A stretch of 64,000 bases of DNA from Chloroflexota bacterium. GTDB lineage: Bacteria; Chloroflexota; UBA11872; VXOZ01. This document shows, piece by piece, positions 27,310-34,427 of this stretch. The notes under the pieces are model-generated. The model was not told the origin of the DNA, made no database searches, and saw only the letters and a program-made list of their open reading frames with translations. Location of the stretch: assembly GCA_958295775.1 (NCBI GenBank), contig CATQHC010000002.1, forward strand, positions 324,915 through 388,914. The letters run 5' to 3'. The translations under genes and the position numbers were made by a program. Within the stretch, counting starts at the first letter, position 1. Every line of letters starts with the position of its first letter.

Positions 27310-28473
27310 TTAAGATGGTTCGGAAGAGACTGCTGCGGGAATTTCGCGCGAGAGGAACAGCGAGACCAGATCAGGATCAAGGCCCGAACCAGCCATCTCT
27401 TGCAGTGCTTTCGTGGCATGTGGCGCAGGCAGAGCGGCCCGATACGGGCGGTCGGCAGTCAGCGCGGCATAAACGTCGACGATGGCTACGATGCGCGCCA
27501 ACGCTGGGATGGCAGTGCTCCCAAGACCATCAGGATAGCCGGAGCCGTCCAGGCGCTCGTGGTGACTCCGTACTGCGGCCGCAGCTAGCGTGAGTGTTTC
27601 GCCGGGTGGCGCCCCAAGCTTATCGCTGCGAGCCAAGAGAATTCGCTCGCCTGTGAGCGGGTGCTCGTGTACGGCTGCCCGTTCCTCTGCCTCGAGTGCG
27701 CCCGGCTTCTGCAATATGTGATCGGGGACCTGGAGCTTGCCAATATCGCGCAACATAGCGCCCAAACGCAGCGCGTCCAGTTCAGCACGGCTCAGCCCGG
27801 CGGCAACGCCTAGGCCTTGCGCAAGCCTGCAGACCGACGCGACGTGACCGGCGGCGTAGCCGTCCCTGGCAGCGACAGCCTGCGCGAGGGCGAGCGAAAT
27901 CTTCTCGCTTTCTTGAAGTTTGTCCGCCTGGTATTCTTGGAGCAGCACGCTGTAGACAAGATTGCCCAACAAGCGGATGCTCCGCAGGACGTTTTCCGCC
28001 GTCGCGAGTTTGGAGGGCACCGTTCGCTTGAAGTAGAAATTCACGACGGCATAGACCGCGCCCTGATAGATCAAGGGAATTGCCATGCCGTCTCGCGCGC
28101 CAACGGCGTCGAGCAACGGGCGGAGTTCTTCCCGTACGGCCGCAGGTGTGGTTGAAGCTATGGCAATTTGCCGCGATGACAGCGCGAGCTGCCAGAATGG
28201 CGACTCGTGCATACCGGCTTCCGACACGCCCGCAGCTTTGGCAATTGTGGCTGGACAGCGTGCAAGTACTGCCGCTCTCGTTTCCGGACTGAGCATGCCG
28301 GGATCCGCAAAGTGAATGCACACATGCTGCGCGCCAAGGTGCTCTCGCAGCGTGTCGATGAGGAGTGTGGGCAGCGCGGAGCTATCGTGCTCGGCAACGT
28401 GCTCTGCGACGAGCAAGATGCGGTCGAGCAGCCACTTTGGTCGCATGAACCTGTCTAAGATTCCCCAAGCCAT
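27310..28473 (-). CDS. GAF/HD-GYP-like domain protein with altered HD motif
   Basis: A 387-residue cytoplasmic protein: an N-terminal GAF-like sensor region (about residues 15-180) followed by a C-terminal HD-GYP domain of the kind that degrades cyclic-di-GMP. Conserved pieces are LRDIGKLQVPDHILQKPGALEAEE, HEHPLTGERIL, RSHHERLDGSGYPDGL and ARIVAIVDVYAALTADRPYR. The first HD histidine is missing: LRDIGK (Arg, codon CGC) stands where active members have LHDIGK. The GYP loop is intact. The protein may therefore bind rather than hydrolyse the nucleotide, or use fewer metals. It lies 187 bases downstream of the TlpA-like selenoprotein gene on the same strand. Confidence 0.85.
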   Translation of the reverse strand: MAWGILDRFMRPKWLLDRILLVAEHVAEHDSSALPTLLIDTLREHLGAQHVCIHFADPGMLSPETRAAVLARCPATIAKAAGVSEAGMHESPFWQLALSSRQIAIASTTPAAVREELRPLLDAVGARDGMAIPLIYQGAVYAVVNFYFKRTVPSKLATAENVLRSIRLLGNLVYSVLLQEYQADKLQESEKISLALAQAVAARDGYAAGHVASVCRLAQGLGVAAGLSRAELDALRLGAMLRDIGKLQVPDHILQKPGALEAEERAAVHEHPLTGERILLARSDKLGAPPGETLTLAAAAVRSHHERLDGSGYPDGLGSTAIPALARIVAIVDVYAALTADRPYRAALPAPHATKALQEMAGSGLDPDLVSLFLSREIPAAVSSEPS

Positions 28474-28660
28474 GCACTATAGCCTCACTGCACGCAGAGC
28501 AGCTTGTCTATGCGATCCTTCACAATAAATGTCGCGCCTGGAGCCGAGACAATTCGCAAGCCATCATTTCCGTGCCCACGGAAACCCATTTGCCTAGACT
28601 CCTAGAACCCCCGCAGCAACAATAATAACGGACTGCCGGTGAGAAGCCTGCTTCCGACGG

Positions 28661-29524
28661 TCATGCCCTGCCTTCTGCAGCCTTCTCTTGGGCAAGCTTG
28701 ACCTTTTGCCAGTCATAGTCGATGACAGGGTAGAATCTCTCGGGATATTCGACGCGCCAGATCTGCTTGCGAATAATGAAGTTATCCGGCTCGATCTGCA
28801 AGGCGCGCCGCCATGAAGCCAGCGCCTCGGTAGATTGCCCAAGCTGGTGCAGCGCAGTGCCCAGCCCAAAGGCGGCATTGGCAGATTCGCAGTCCAGTTC
28901 AAACGCCCGCCTGAACGCCTTCGCCGCATGCTCGCTGCTGCCCTCTTGCAGCAGGGACTCCGCAAGGGAAAGTTGCATGTGCGGGTCGTTGCCGTGCGCC
29001 GCCGCTTGCTCCAGCATGACTTCGATCTCAAGTGATTGCTGCGCCACCGTCGGCGTGGCGGGTATGTCCCCGACGGGCGTTGCGAGCAGCGTCTCAAGCT
29101 GCGCCACTACATCCTCGCGGTCAACGCTAAAGCCCGTAAAGAGTTGGAAGCGGATAATGCCTGTTTCATCCACGTAGACCCCGTTCGGCACCGCCGTGAA
29201 GCCGTAGAGGCGGAACAAAAGGCCGCTGGCGTCCACGAACGTGGGGAACGTGACACCGGACGCCTCCACGAATGCGCGGGGCTTTTCCACGCCGCCGCCA
29301 TCCATGGCTACAGAGAGCATCTGGAAGTTGTCGCCCGCGTGTTTCTCCGCAAATTGCTGCCAACCTGGCAACTGATCGCGGCAGCCTCACCACGAGGCCC
29401 ACATGTACAACAGGACGCGCTTGCCCCGAAACTGGCTCCAAGACCAGCGTTTGCCATAGACATCGGGCAGGCTGAAGTCCGGTGCTTCCATGCCCACCTC
29501 AGGTCGTTGCAAAGTTACGCTCAT
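28661..29524 (-). CDS. TlpA/redoxin-type thioredoxin with TPR tail; probable selenoprotein (in-frame TGA)
   Basis: Read from ATG at 29524, the frame encodes a 287-residue protein in which codon 46 (29389-29387) is TGA. Upstream of it is VGMEAPDFSLPDVYG followed by VLLYMWASW; downstream is GCRDQLPGWQQF, so the reading frame and the redoxin fold continue without a break. The TGA falls where the redox cysteine of a TlpA/AhpC-like protein should be, giving W-U-G-C-R. A hairpin with a GGT apical loop (29356-29372) sits 14 bases past the TGA. GGAG lies eight bases before the ATG. The C-terminal half carries TPR repeats (NAAFGLGTALHQLGQSTEAL). An alternative TTG start at 29371 would lose the active site. 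A recent nonsense mutation is the other explanation. Confidence 0.8.
29356..29372 (-). promoter_or_regulatory. Candidate bacterial SECIS hairpin
   Basis: In the mRNA, GUUGCCA pairs with UGGCAGC (seven pairs, one G-U) around the loop GGU. The stem begins 14 bases and the loop 21 bases after the TGA codon. Known bacterial SECIS elements lie directly downstream of the UGA, with a short upper stem and a G at the start of the apical loop; this hairpin matches that layout. It lies inside the coding sequence, so it also has to encode LPGWQQ. Confidence 0.65.
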
Positions 29525-30234
29525 GGGAGAAACTCCTTAGTTCACCAACTCAAGCCGTCGTCAATTTAAGATAATTCAGCGCGCGTCATGCGTTCAGTGT
29601 TCCGCCTCTGCGCCATTAGCTCTAGACTGAGGGCGTGAGCCGGATAGGCGTTGGCGAAAGGCAACTCTTTTTCAACCTCATCCTGTCCTGCTGGTGAGCC
29701 GACACTGACCTCTGCAGTGGGTCTTGGCCCTCCCAATTCGTAGTGCTGGGCAAATCTCCGATTGCGGACGGCGCTGCCCTTCCCGCTGAATTGCCCGACT
29801 TCTGACAGAGCTGCGACCTCCCAGGAATACTGCCCCGCAGTCCGGTCTTTGTGTCCGGTTGGCCAAACACTGGCCTCATGCTATACCCCACGACATTGGA
29901 TGGGCAAGTAACCTCGCACACTCGTGACGCGTCTGCTCCATGGGGGGCCGAAAGGGTTTCACTAGTCCTGCCCAATCTACTCTTGCCTGCCTTCAGTCAA
30001 GCTGCGCTCGTTCCTACGTCCATTCGAGAGATGTGAGCGCGTGCGCCCCGCCCCGCACATGGCGATGACGACCTCCTATCCGCAATTCTTTGCGCACGCA
30101 AAGTCCCTTGGCAGCGCCTGGTTTTCCCGGTACCTGAAGAGTGCATAAGAAACAGGCCCAGGAGTCTATCGCGTGGCAAGCTGCCTGGATACACTGAAAG
30201 TAGAGAAGCGATCGACAGCGAAAGATGAGGTGTA
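29525..30234. other. 710-base stretch without a recognisable gene
   Basis: It lies between two divergent genes. The longest frame (29622-29975, minus) has no family motif and a rare-codon-like composition. No tRNA, repeat or clear terminator was seen. Promoters of the selenoprotein gene and the SOUL-family gene must be here. Confidence 0.4.
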
Positions 30235-30951
30235 ATGATGGCAAAGAATCGGAGACTGGCAATGGCGCTGGCATTCGTTCTCCTGCTTGGCTCAGGACTC
30301 TTCTTTTTCCGGTCGCTACTCTTCGGCTCGTTTTTTGGCAGCGCGTACGAGGAACCTGCACATGACGTGGTGATGAAAGACGGCAACATCGAGGTTCGCA
30401 GCTACGAGCCCTATGTGGTTGCCGAGATTACGGTCGCCGGGTCGTTTGACCGGGCGACGAATAGTTCATTTGGGCCGTTGTTCCGGTACATTTCGGGTGC
30501 GAATCGCAGCCGGGAGAACATCGAAATGACGACGCCTGTCCTGGTTGAGCCTACCGGACAGCCCACGTCGGAGAAGCTGGCGATGACGGTGCCGGTGCTT
30601 GTGGAACCACGAACTTCAAGTGAGAGTTTGAACGGGCAGAGACTGGCAGGCGAGGAAATCGGCGCGTGGACGATGGCGTTTGTGCTGCCCGCGGGCTATA
30701 CGTCCGAGACCGCGCCGCTGCCCACCGACAGTAAAGTGATAATTCGCGAGGTCGCGACGCACCAGGTCGCCAGCATCCGCTTCAGCGGGAGGCTCTCAAA
30801 CGAGAGTGCGGAAAGCCGGAGAACGCAGTTGGAACTCTGGCTGCAGGCACAGGGCCTAGAACATCAAGGCGACTGGCGAATTGCGACCTACGACCCGCCG
30901 TTCACCCTCCCTTGGTTCCGCCGCAATGAAGTCCTGGTGACGTTGCGCTAG
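30235..30951 (+). CDS. SOUL family heme-binding protein, membrane-anchored
   Basis: A 238-residue protein with one N-terminal hydrophobic helix (LAMALAFVLLLGSGLFFF) that should anchor or export it, followed by a SOUL/HBP domain. Typical pieces are EVRSYEPYVVAEITVAGSFD, FRYISGANRSRENIEMTTPV, MTVPVLVEP and the C-terminal TYDPPFTLPWFRRNEVLV. Bacterial SOUL proteins bind heme or other hydrophobic ligands weakly and their role is not settled. Two adjacent ATG codons (30235 and 30238) are possible starts; both follow GAGG. Confidence 0.9.
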   Translation: MMAKNRRLAMALAFVLLLGSGLFFFRSLLFGSFFGSAYEEPAHDVVMKDGNIEVRSYEPYVVAEITVAGSFDRATNSSFGPLFRYISGANRSRENIEMTTPVLVEPTGQPTSEKLAMTVPVLVEPRTSSESLNGQRLAGEEIGAWTMAFVLPAGYTSETAPLPTDSKVIIREVATHQVASIRFSGRLSNESAESRRTQLELWLQAQGLEHQGDWRIATYDPPFTLPWFRRNEVLVTLR

Positions 30952-30997
30952 ACAGTCGCGCAGCTTCAAGGACTGATCGAACGCCGCGCGGCCCAGC

Positions 30998-31228
30998 GAT
31001 AGCTCGGTCGTGCGGCCACTGAATGGTCAACCGTGAGGCCACTGATTGCTCAGCGGGGTGGCTACCAATAGCTAGTCGGCACTGCCAACGATTGCCCAGC
31101 CGGGTGGCCACGGATTGCTGAGCCGGTGCGGTCACCGACTGCGCAGTCATGAGGCTACCGCTTGCTCAGCCGTGCAATCATGGATTGCTCTGTCGCGCGG
31201 CCAACGATTGCCCAGCCGTGTGGCCCGT
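30998..31228 (+). repeat. Ten degenerate 23-bp tandem repeats upstream of tRNA-Val(GAC)
   Basis: The consensus is near GATTGCCCAGCCGTGTGGCC plus three bases, repeated about ten times with a strict 23-base step for the first copies and an occasional 24 later. Units differ at many positions, so this is old. The last unit supplies TTGCCC, which is the -35 box of the tRNA promoter. There are no unique spacers, so it is not a CRISPR array. Confidence 0.8.
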
Positions 31229-31236
31229 GCTATACT
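31208..31236 (+). promoter_or_regulatory. Promoter of tRNA-Val(GAC) copy 1
   Basis: TTGCCC (31208-31213) and TATACT (31231-31236) are 17 bases apart, ending 14 bases before the tRNA. The same pair with the same spacing precedes the second tRNA copy. Confidence 0.65.
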
Positions 31237-31250
31237 CCGCGAAAGAATAG

Positions 31251-31327
31251 GGGCAAGTAGCTCAGCTGGTTAGAGCGCCACGTTGACATCGTGGAGGTCG
31301 GAGGTTCAAGTCCTCTCTTGCCCACCA
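31251..31327 (+). tRNA. tRNA-Val (anticodon GAC), copy 1
   Basis: A complete cloverleaf with acceptor GGGCAAG/CTTGCCC, anticodon arm CCACG-TTGACAT-CGTGG (GAC at 34-36), T-arm GGAGG-TTCAAGT-CCTCT, discriminator A and encoded CCA. It lies at the left edge of the accessory region. Confidence 0.96.
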
Positions 31328-31741
31328 TTTCATAGCTAAGAACTGAGGGGACTCGAACTATTCCACGGTAGCATTTGACCAGACCCGCCTTGTGGTTCCG
31401 CCGACTGTGGCGGCTGACCATTTTGAGATTGTTTCTTAGGGATTTGACAATACGGAGGGTAAGAACGGAACCGTGTTAGGGAAGGTAGAGGGTCGCCCGT
31501 TCGCAAGCAAATCATGGACGCCACGCAAGCGCATGTCTGCTGCCTTGGCAAAACTCCAGTTACAGAGATCGAAACCAGGTTCCCGCGATTGGTGCTCCAG
31601 AGTGGCAAGGCAAGTTCTAAGTTGGCGCATCGTGGTGGACCATCGAAGCGGTCGATGTAGGCTAAAGTCAGAGCCTGGAAAGAATGTGGCATAAAGGCTG
31701 TTGCCATTGATTCCAGAAAACATGTAACAGGGAGACAACTC
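31328..31741. other. Intergenic region after tRNA-Val copy 1
   Basis: There is no convincing gene. A minus-strand frame at 31230-31421 is the well-known false protein made by reading a tRNA backwards, and two longer minus frames (31336-31743, 31436-31777) overlap each other and the PhyH start without motifs. The PhyH promoter should lie here. Confidence 0.45.
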
Positions 31742-32479
31742 ATGAACGACCACGAGCGCTACATGTTCGACCTTCAAGGCTACCTTGTTGTGCCGGGAGC
31801 ATTGTCACCTGAGAAGATCGCCCAGCTCAACAGCGTGCTCGACGAGCACATCGCCGCTGAGTGCCCTACAGACATGCGCACCCACAGGTTTGAGCCCCTG
31901 CTCGACTGGTCCAAGGACTACCGCGACCTAATAGACAATCCGGCCATCACACCCTACCTGGCCGAACTGCTTGGCGATCAGTTCAGGCTCGACCACGTTT
32001 ATCTCGATGTCATCAAGTCAGGCAAGGGCCCGATCGGGACAAGCCTCCACGGCGGTGGTGCCCCCTTCCAGCCCACGTTCTACTACCGCTTCCAGAACGG
32101 GATGATGCATAACGGCCTATCCGTGGTTGCCTACAATCTGAAGGATGTTGGCCCCATGGACGGCGGCTTCGGCTGCGTGCCAGGCTCGCACAAGAGCAAC
32201 TACAAGTTCCCCGATGAGTGGAGAGAGATGGACGAGCCGGGCCCTTTCGTGGAGCGGGTAACCGGACCCGCCGGCACCGCCATCATCTTCACTGAGTCCC
32301 TTACCCACGGCACCCTTCCCTGGAACGGCGCTGACGAGCGCCGCACCATCTTCTTCAAGTACAGCCCGCACCCGCTCTCATGGTCGGCCAGCTACCTGGA
32401 CCCCAATGACTATGCAGACCTGACCGATTCCCAGCGCGCCATCCTTGAAGGCCCGAACGCTCGGTACCCAACTAGATAG
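31742..32479 (+). CDS. Phytanoyl-CoA dioxygenase family protein
   Basis: A 245-residue Fe(II)/2-oxoglutarate-dependent oxygenase of the PhyH family. The N-terminal DLQGYLVVPGALSPEKIAQLN is typical. SLHGGGAPF provides the first iron histidine region, although the usual HxD aspartate is not obvious, and SLTHGTLPWNGADERRTIFF supplies the distal histidine and the 2-oxoglutarate arginine. Such proteins hydroxylate diverse small molecules, and the substrate is unknown. ATG at 31742 follows GGAG. It sits alone on its strand between the tRNA-Val copies and may be cargo gained with the island. Confidence 0.85.
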   Translation: MNDHERYMFDLQGYLVVPGALSPEKIAQLNSVLDEHIAAECPTDMRTHRFEPLLDWSKDYRDLIDNPAITPYLAELLGDQFRLDHVYLDVIKSGKGPIGTSLHGGGAPFQPTFYYRFQNGMMHNGLSVVAYNLKDVGPMDGGFGCVPGSHKSNYKFPDEWREMDEPGPFVERVTGPAGTAIIFTESLTHGTLPWNGADERRTIFFKYSPHPLSWSASYLDPNDYADLTDSQRAILEGPNARYPTR

Positions 32480-32514
32480 GCCCAGTTGATCTGCCCCTCA
32501 ACCATCTGCCCAGG

Positions 32515-32715
32515 TCACTTTCTCTTGAAGTGCAAGAGAATTCCGTAGGCGTTGTCCTTGAGAATCTCGTCCATCTCCTCGGCGAAAGTGGCGAAGGCAT
32601 CGGCGCTATCCAGGAGATTCCGTCGCTCAGCCGGTTGCGGGCCCGGTGCAGGGCTCTCGATGGGCTCAAGGCGCAGCCTCAGTCCCAAATGGACAGCGGT
32701 ACTAGCTGTCGTCAT
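32515..32715 (-). CDS. Small hypothetical protein (66 aa)
   Basis: A short frame whose ATG overlaps the TGA of a decayed upstream frame (the RTVLNRR tail at 32719-32830) in an ATGA arrangement that would allow coupled translation. The C-terminal half (DAFATFAEEMDEILKDNAYG) looks like a regular amphipathic helix, but no family is recognised. It may be the last intact piece of a lost operon, or not expressed at all. Confidence 0.3.
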   Translation of the reverse strand: MTTASTAVHLGLRLRLEPIESPAPGPQPAERRNLLDSADAFATFAEEMDEILKDNAYGILLHFKRK

Positions 32716-32718
32716 CTC

Positions 32719-33039
32719 CTACAGGAGATCCTCGCCCGAAGGCGTACTCCTCGCCTGGTGAACTTCCTGTCTAGAAACTCGTCCAGTTTCCTCCGGTTCA
32801 GCACCGTGCGGCCGCTGGCGCTGGCGCAGCACGCGAAACTTGAACGACCACGCGGGCTGCGGCGCGGGCGTGTGTTTGATTTCGAGTGCGTAGCCGGGCG
32901 GGTCTAAAGCGAGTTCGACGGTGTGGACGATCGTCAAGAGCGTGAGGGCGATCTCGACCTCGGCGAAATTGCTGCCCAGGCAGCGATGGGTTCCCAAGCC
33001 GAAGGGAGCAAAGGCGCCCGGTTCGTGGATTGGTGCATG
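32719..33039 (-). pseudogene. Cytochrome P450 C-terminal remnant joined to a defence-gene tail
   Basis: Reading left from 33039, the frame gives FAPFGLGTHRCLGSNFAEVE, the canonical P450 heme loop (FxxGxHxCxG) with the following L-helix, then the last P450 β-strands. The gene has no N-terminal 300 residues; a stop at 33042 closes the frame. From about 32830 the same DNA, in a different frame, encodes SGRTVLNRRKLDEFLDRKF, closely matching the last residues of the PLD-ATPase at 41509-43566 (GGRTVLNRRELEEFLGTKL). Two unrelated gene ends have thus been joined by rearrangement. Confidence 0.7.
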
Positions 33040-33043
33040 TCAC

Positions 33044-33385
33044 GGATGCAGCTAATGGCCAACATCCATCGGTGGCTTGTAGCCAATCTCTAGTCGCAGT
33101 GTAGGGCTAGAGGATCTCAGATAGAAACCTCCCTTCGAAAAGTTCGCAGTTCAGTCCTACACGGCCCACCACGCGTACTGTATTCATACCTCCTCACCCT
33201 CTGTGGTTGCCGTTCTTGCATCGGAGTTCATGGCCGATGGAAACGGCGCTTGCTGTTTCAAGGGAAGAGAAATAGTCCGCGGTGTCGCTCTGTCCATGCC
33301 CGTCCTGGTTGCCGCAATACCGGGGGTTGACATGCTTCCGTTGGGAGCCAACTTCCATTCGCCGCCTGCGCTAAGCATTGCATAT
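33044..33385. other. Intergenic region, no recognisable gene
   Basis: It lies between the P450 remnant and the toxin gene. Frames here (for example 33184-33378, minus) show no motif. It is probably rearrangement debris. Confidence 0.4.
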
Positions 33386-33405
33386 TGGTAACAAATACGT
33401 TACCA
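33386..33405. promoter_or_regulatory. Inverted repeat upstream of the toxin-antitoxin pair
   Basis: TGGTAAC and GTTACCA are perfect 7-base arms with a six-base spacer, eight bases before the toxin ATG. The place and symmetry fit an autoregulatory operator bound by the HTH antitoxin. Confidence 0.5.
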
Positions 33406-33413
33406 TATATTGC

Positions 33414-33865
33414 ATGATTGAGATCAGAGAATACGTCGATAAGCGGGGACGCAGTCCTTTCGGTCACTGGTTCGACGGTCTCGACGCCGGGGCGGCTACC
33501 CGGGTGCGGACGGCCCTCGCCCGCATGAAGGCTGGGAATCTCTCCAACGTCAGAGGCGTTGGCAGAGGAGTGCTGGAGTGCCGCATAGACGTCGGCCCAG
33601 GCTTCAGGCTCTACTTCGGCCTAGAACTTGCCTCACAAATATGTCGCTCTGCGTAAACCTGCCCTTCGACAGGCTCAGGGCGAACGGAAAAGGCGAAAAA
33701 CCGTTCATGCTGAGCCTGTCGAAGCACGAGTCGGCTTGTCGCTGATTTATGTGATAGCCTCTGGTAATCCTTCTCGGCGGTGGAACGAAAGTGCGCCAGC
33801 AGAGGGACATCGAGAAGGCTCGTGAGCTCTGGCGAGAGTACAAGCGTCGCAAGCAGGAGGTGTGA
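33414..33865 (+). pseudogene. RelE/HigB-type toxin gene interrupted by a palindromic repeat
   Basis: The first part from ATG 33414 encodes a typical RelE-superfamily killer protein start (IEIREYVDKRGRSPFGHWFDGLD, then ATRVRTALARMKAGNLSNVR and CRIDVGPGFRLYFG) and stops at 33656. The missing C-terminus is found 110 bases later: VILLGGGTKVRQQRDIEKAR followed by a Lys/Arg-rich end with stop at 33865, just ahead of the antitoxin. Between them lies the palindrome 33664-33724. TGTCGCT occurs on both sides and may be a target duplication. The two halves are no longer in one frame, so the toxin is almost certainly dead. Confidence 0.75.
33664..33724. repeat. Palindromic dispersed repeat inside the toxin gene
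   Basis: Two 24-base arms (33664-33687 and 33701-33724) are inverted copies with mismatches in only three adjacent positions, separated by 13 bases. A decayed relative lies near 3806-3882. The layout suggests a MITE- or REP-like non-coding mobile palindrome. Confidence 0.7.
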
Positions 33866-33868
33866 AAG

Positions 33869-34186
33869 ATGCCGCTCACCCGTGACTTCAAGGAGACCGT
33901 GCAGACCCGCGCCGAGCGCGACCCGGAATTTCGCGAAGGGTTGCTAAAGGAAGGTGTCGAGTGCCTGCTTGCCGGGGACGTCGATACGGGCAAGATCGTC
34001 CTGCGTGACTACATCAACGCCACCATCGGGTTCGAGGAGCTTGGTGCCCTCACCGGCAAGCCGCCCAAAAGTCTGATGCGCATGTTCGGGCCGTCCGGCA
34101 ACCCCCATGCTCGCAATCTCTTCGAGGTCATCAGCCGCATCCAGCAGCACGAGGGCGTCCAACTCGAAGTGCATACCGTTCGCTAA
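33869..34186 (+). CDS. HI1420-type addiction module antitoxin (HTH)
   Basis: A 105-residue DNA-binding antitoxin. LTRDFKETVQTRAERDPEFR, the LLAGDVDTGKIVLRDYINATIGFEEL region and the helix-turn-helix around LTGKPPKSLMRMFGPSGNP follow the HI1420 family closely; the protein would neutralise the RelE-type toxin and repress the operon. It begins three bases after the broken toxin frame, the usual toxin-first order. It appears intact, so it is an orphan antitoxin that could protect against related plasmid or phage toxins. Confidence 0.88.
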   Translation: MPLTRDFKETVQTRAERDPEFREGLLKEGVECLLAGDVDTGKIVLRDYINATIGFEELGALTGKPPKSLMRMFGPSGNPHARNLFEVISRIQQHEGVQLEVHTVR

Positions 34187-34233
34187 TAAACAGGTCTCCG
34201 GCTGAACCGCGCGGTTTGGATCGGAAAGGAACC

Positions 34234-34365
34234 CATGCTCACACGGTATTTGGTTGCCGAGGGCTACCGCATTGACCGCTTTGGCAATGTGGTCACCACA
34301 ACGTACGTGGATCTGCGGGAACCTGGGGGAGTGACATCCCATCCCCGCGCTGCCGGATTCTGAGT
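34234..34365 (+). other. Short open frame (43 aa), possible gene fragment
   Basis: The frame continues from just after the antitoxin stop and encodes MLTRYLVAEGYRIDRFGN plus a short tail before TGA. It reads like part of a real protein but no family is recognised and no ribosome-binding site is evident. Either a remnant or chance. Confidence 0.25.
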
Positions 34366-34384
34366 TCTTGCGCAGGTAGCCCAA

Positions 34385-34413
34385 TTGCCCAGGCGTTAGT
34401 CCCCTGCTATACT
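34385..34413 (+). promoter_or_regulatory. Promoter of tRNA-Val(GAC) copy 2
   Basis: TTGCCC (34385-34390) and TATACT (34408-34413) with a 17-base spacer repeat the promoter of copy 1, as does the following CCGC; the spacer itself has diverged. Confidence 0.6.
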
Positions 34414-34427
34414 CCGCCATAGAAGCA

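Noticed and set aside
28661-29371. A separate 236-residue TPR/thioredoxin gene starting with TTG at 29371
   Set aside because: It would begin inside the conserved redoxin core and miss the active site; the frame upstream of the TGA continues the same fold with a proper start and ribosome-binding site.
30998-31228. Possible CRISPR array
   Set aside because: Units are contiguous 23-bp degenerate tandem repeats with no unique spacers and no cas genes nearby.
31230-31421. 63-residue minus-strand frame with RGLEPPTSTMSTWRSNQLSY
   Set aside because: It is the familiar artefact produced by reading through a tRNA gene backwards.
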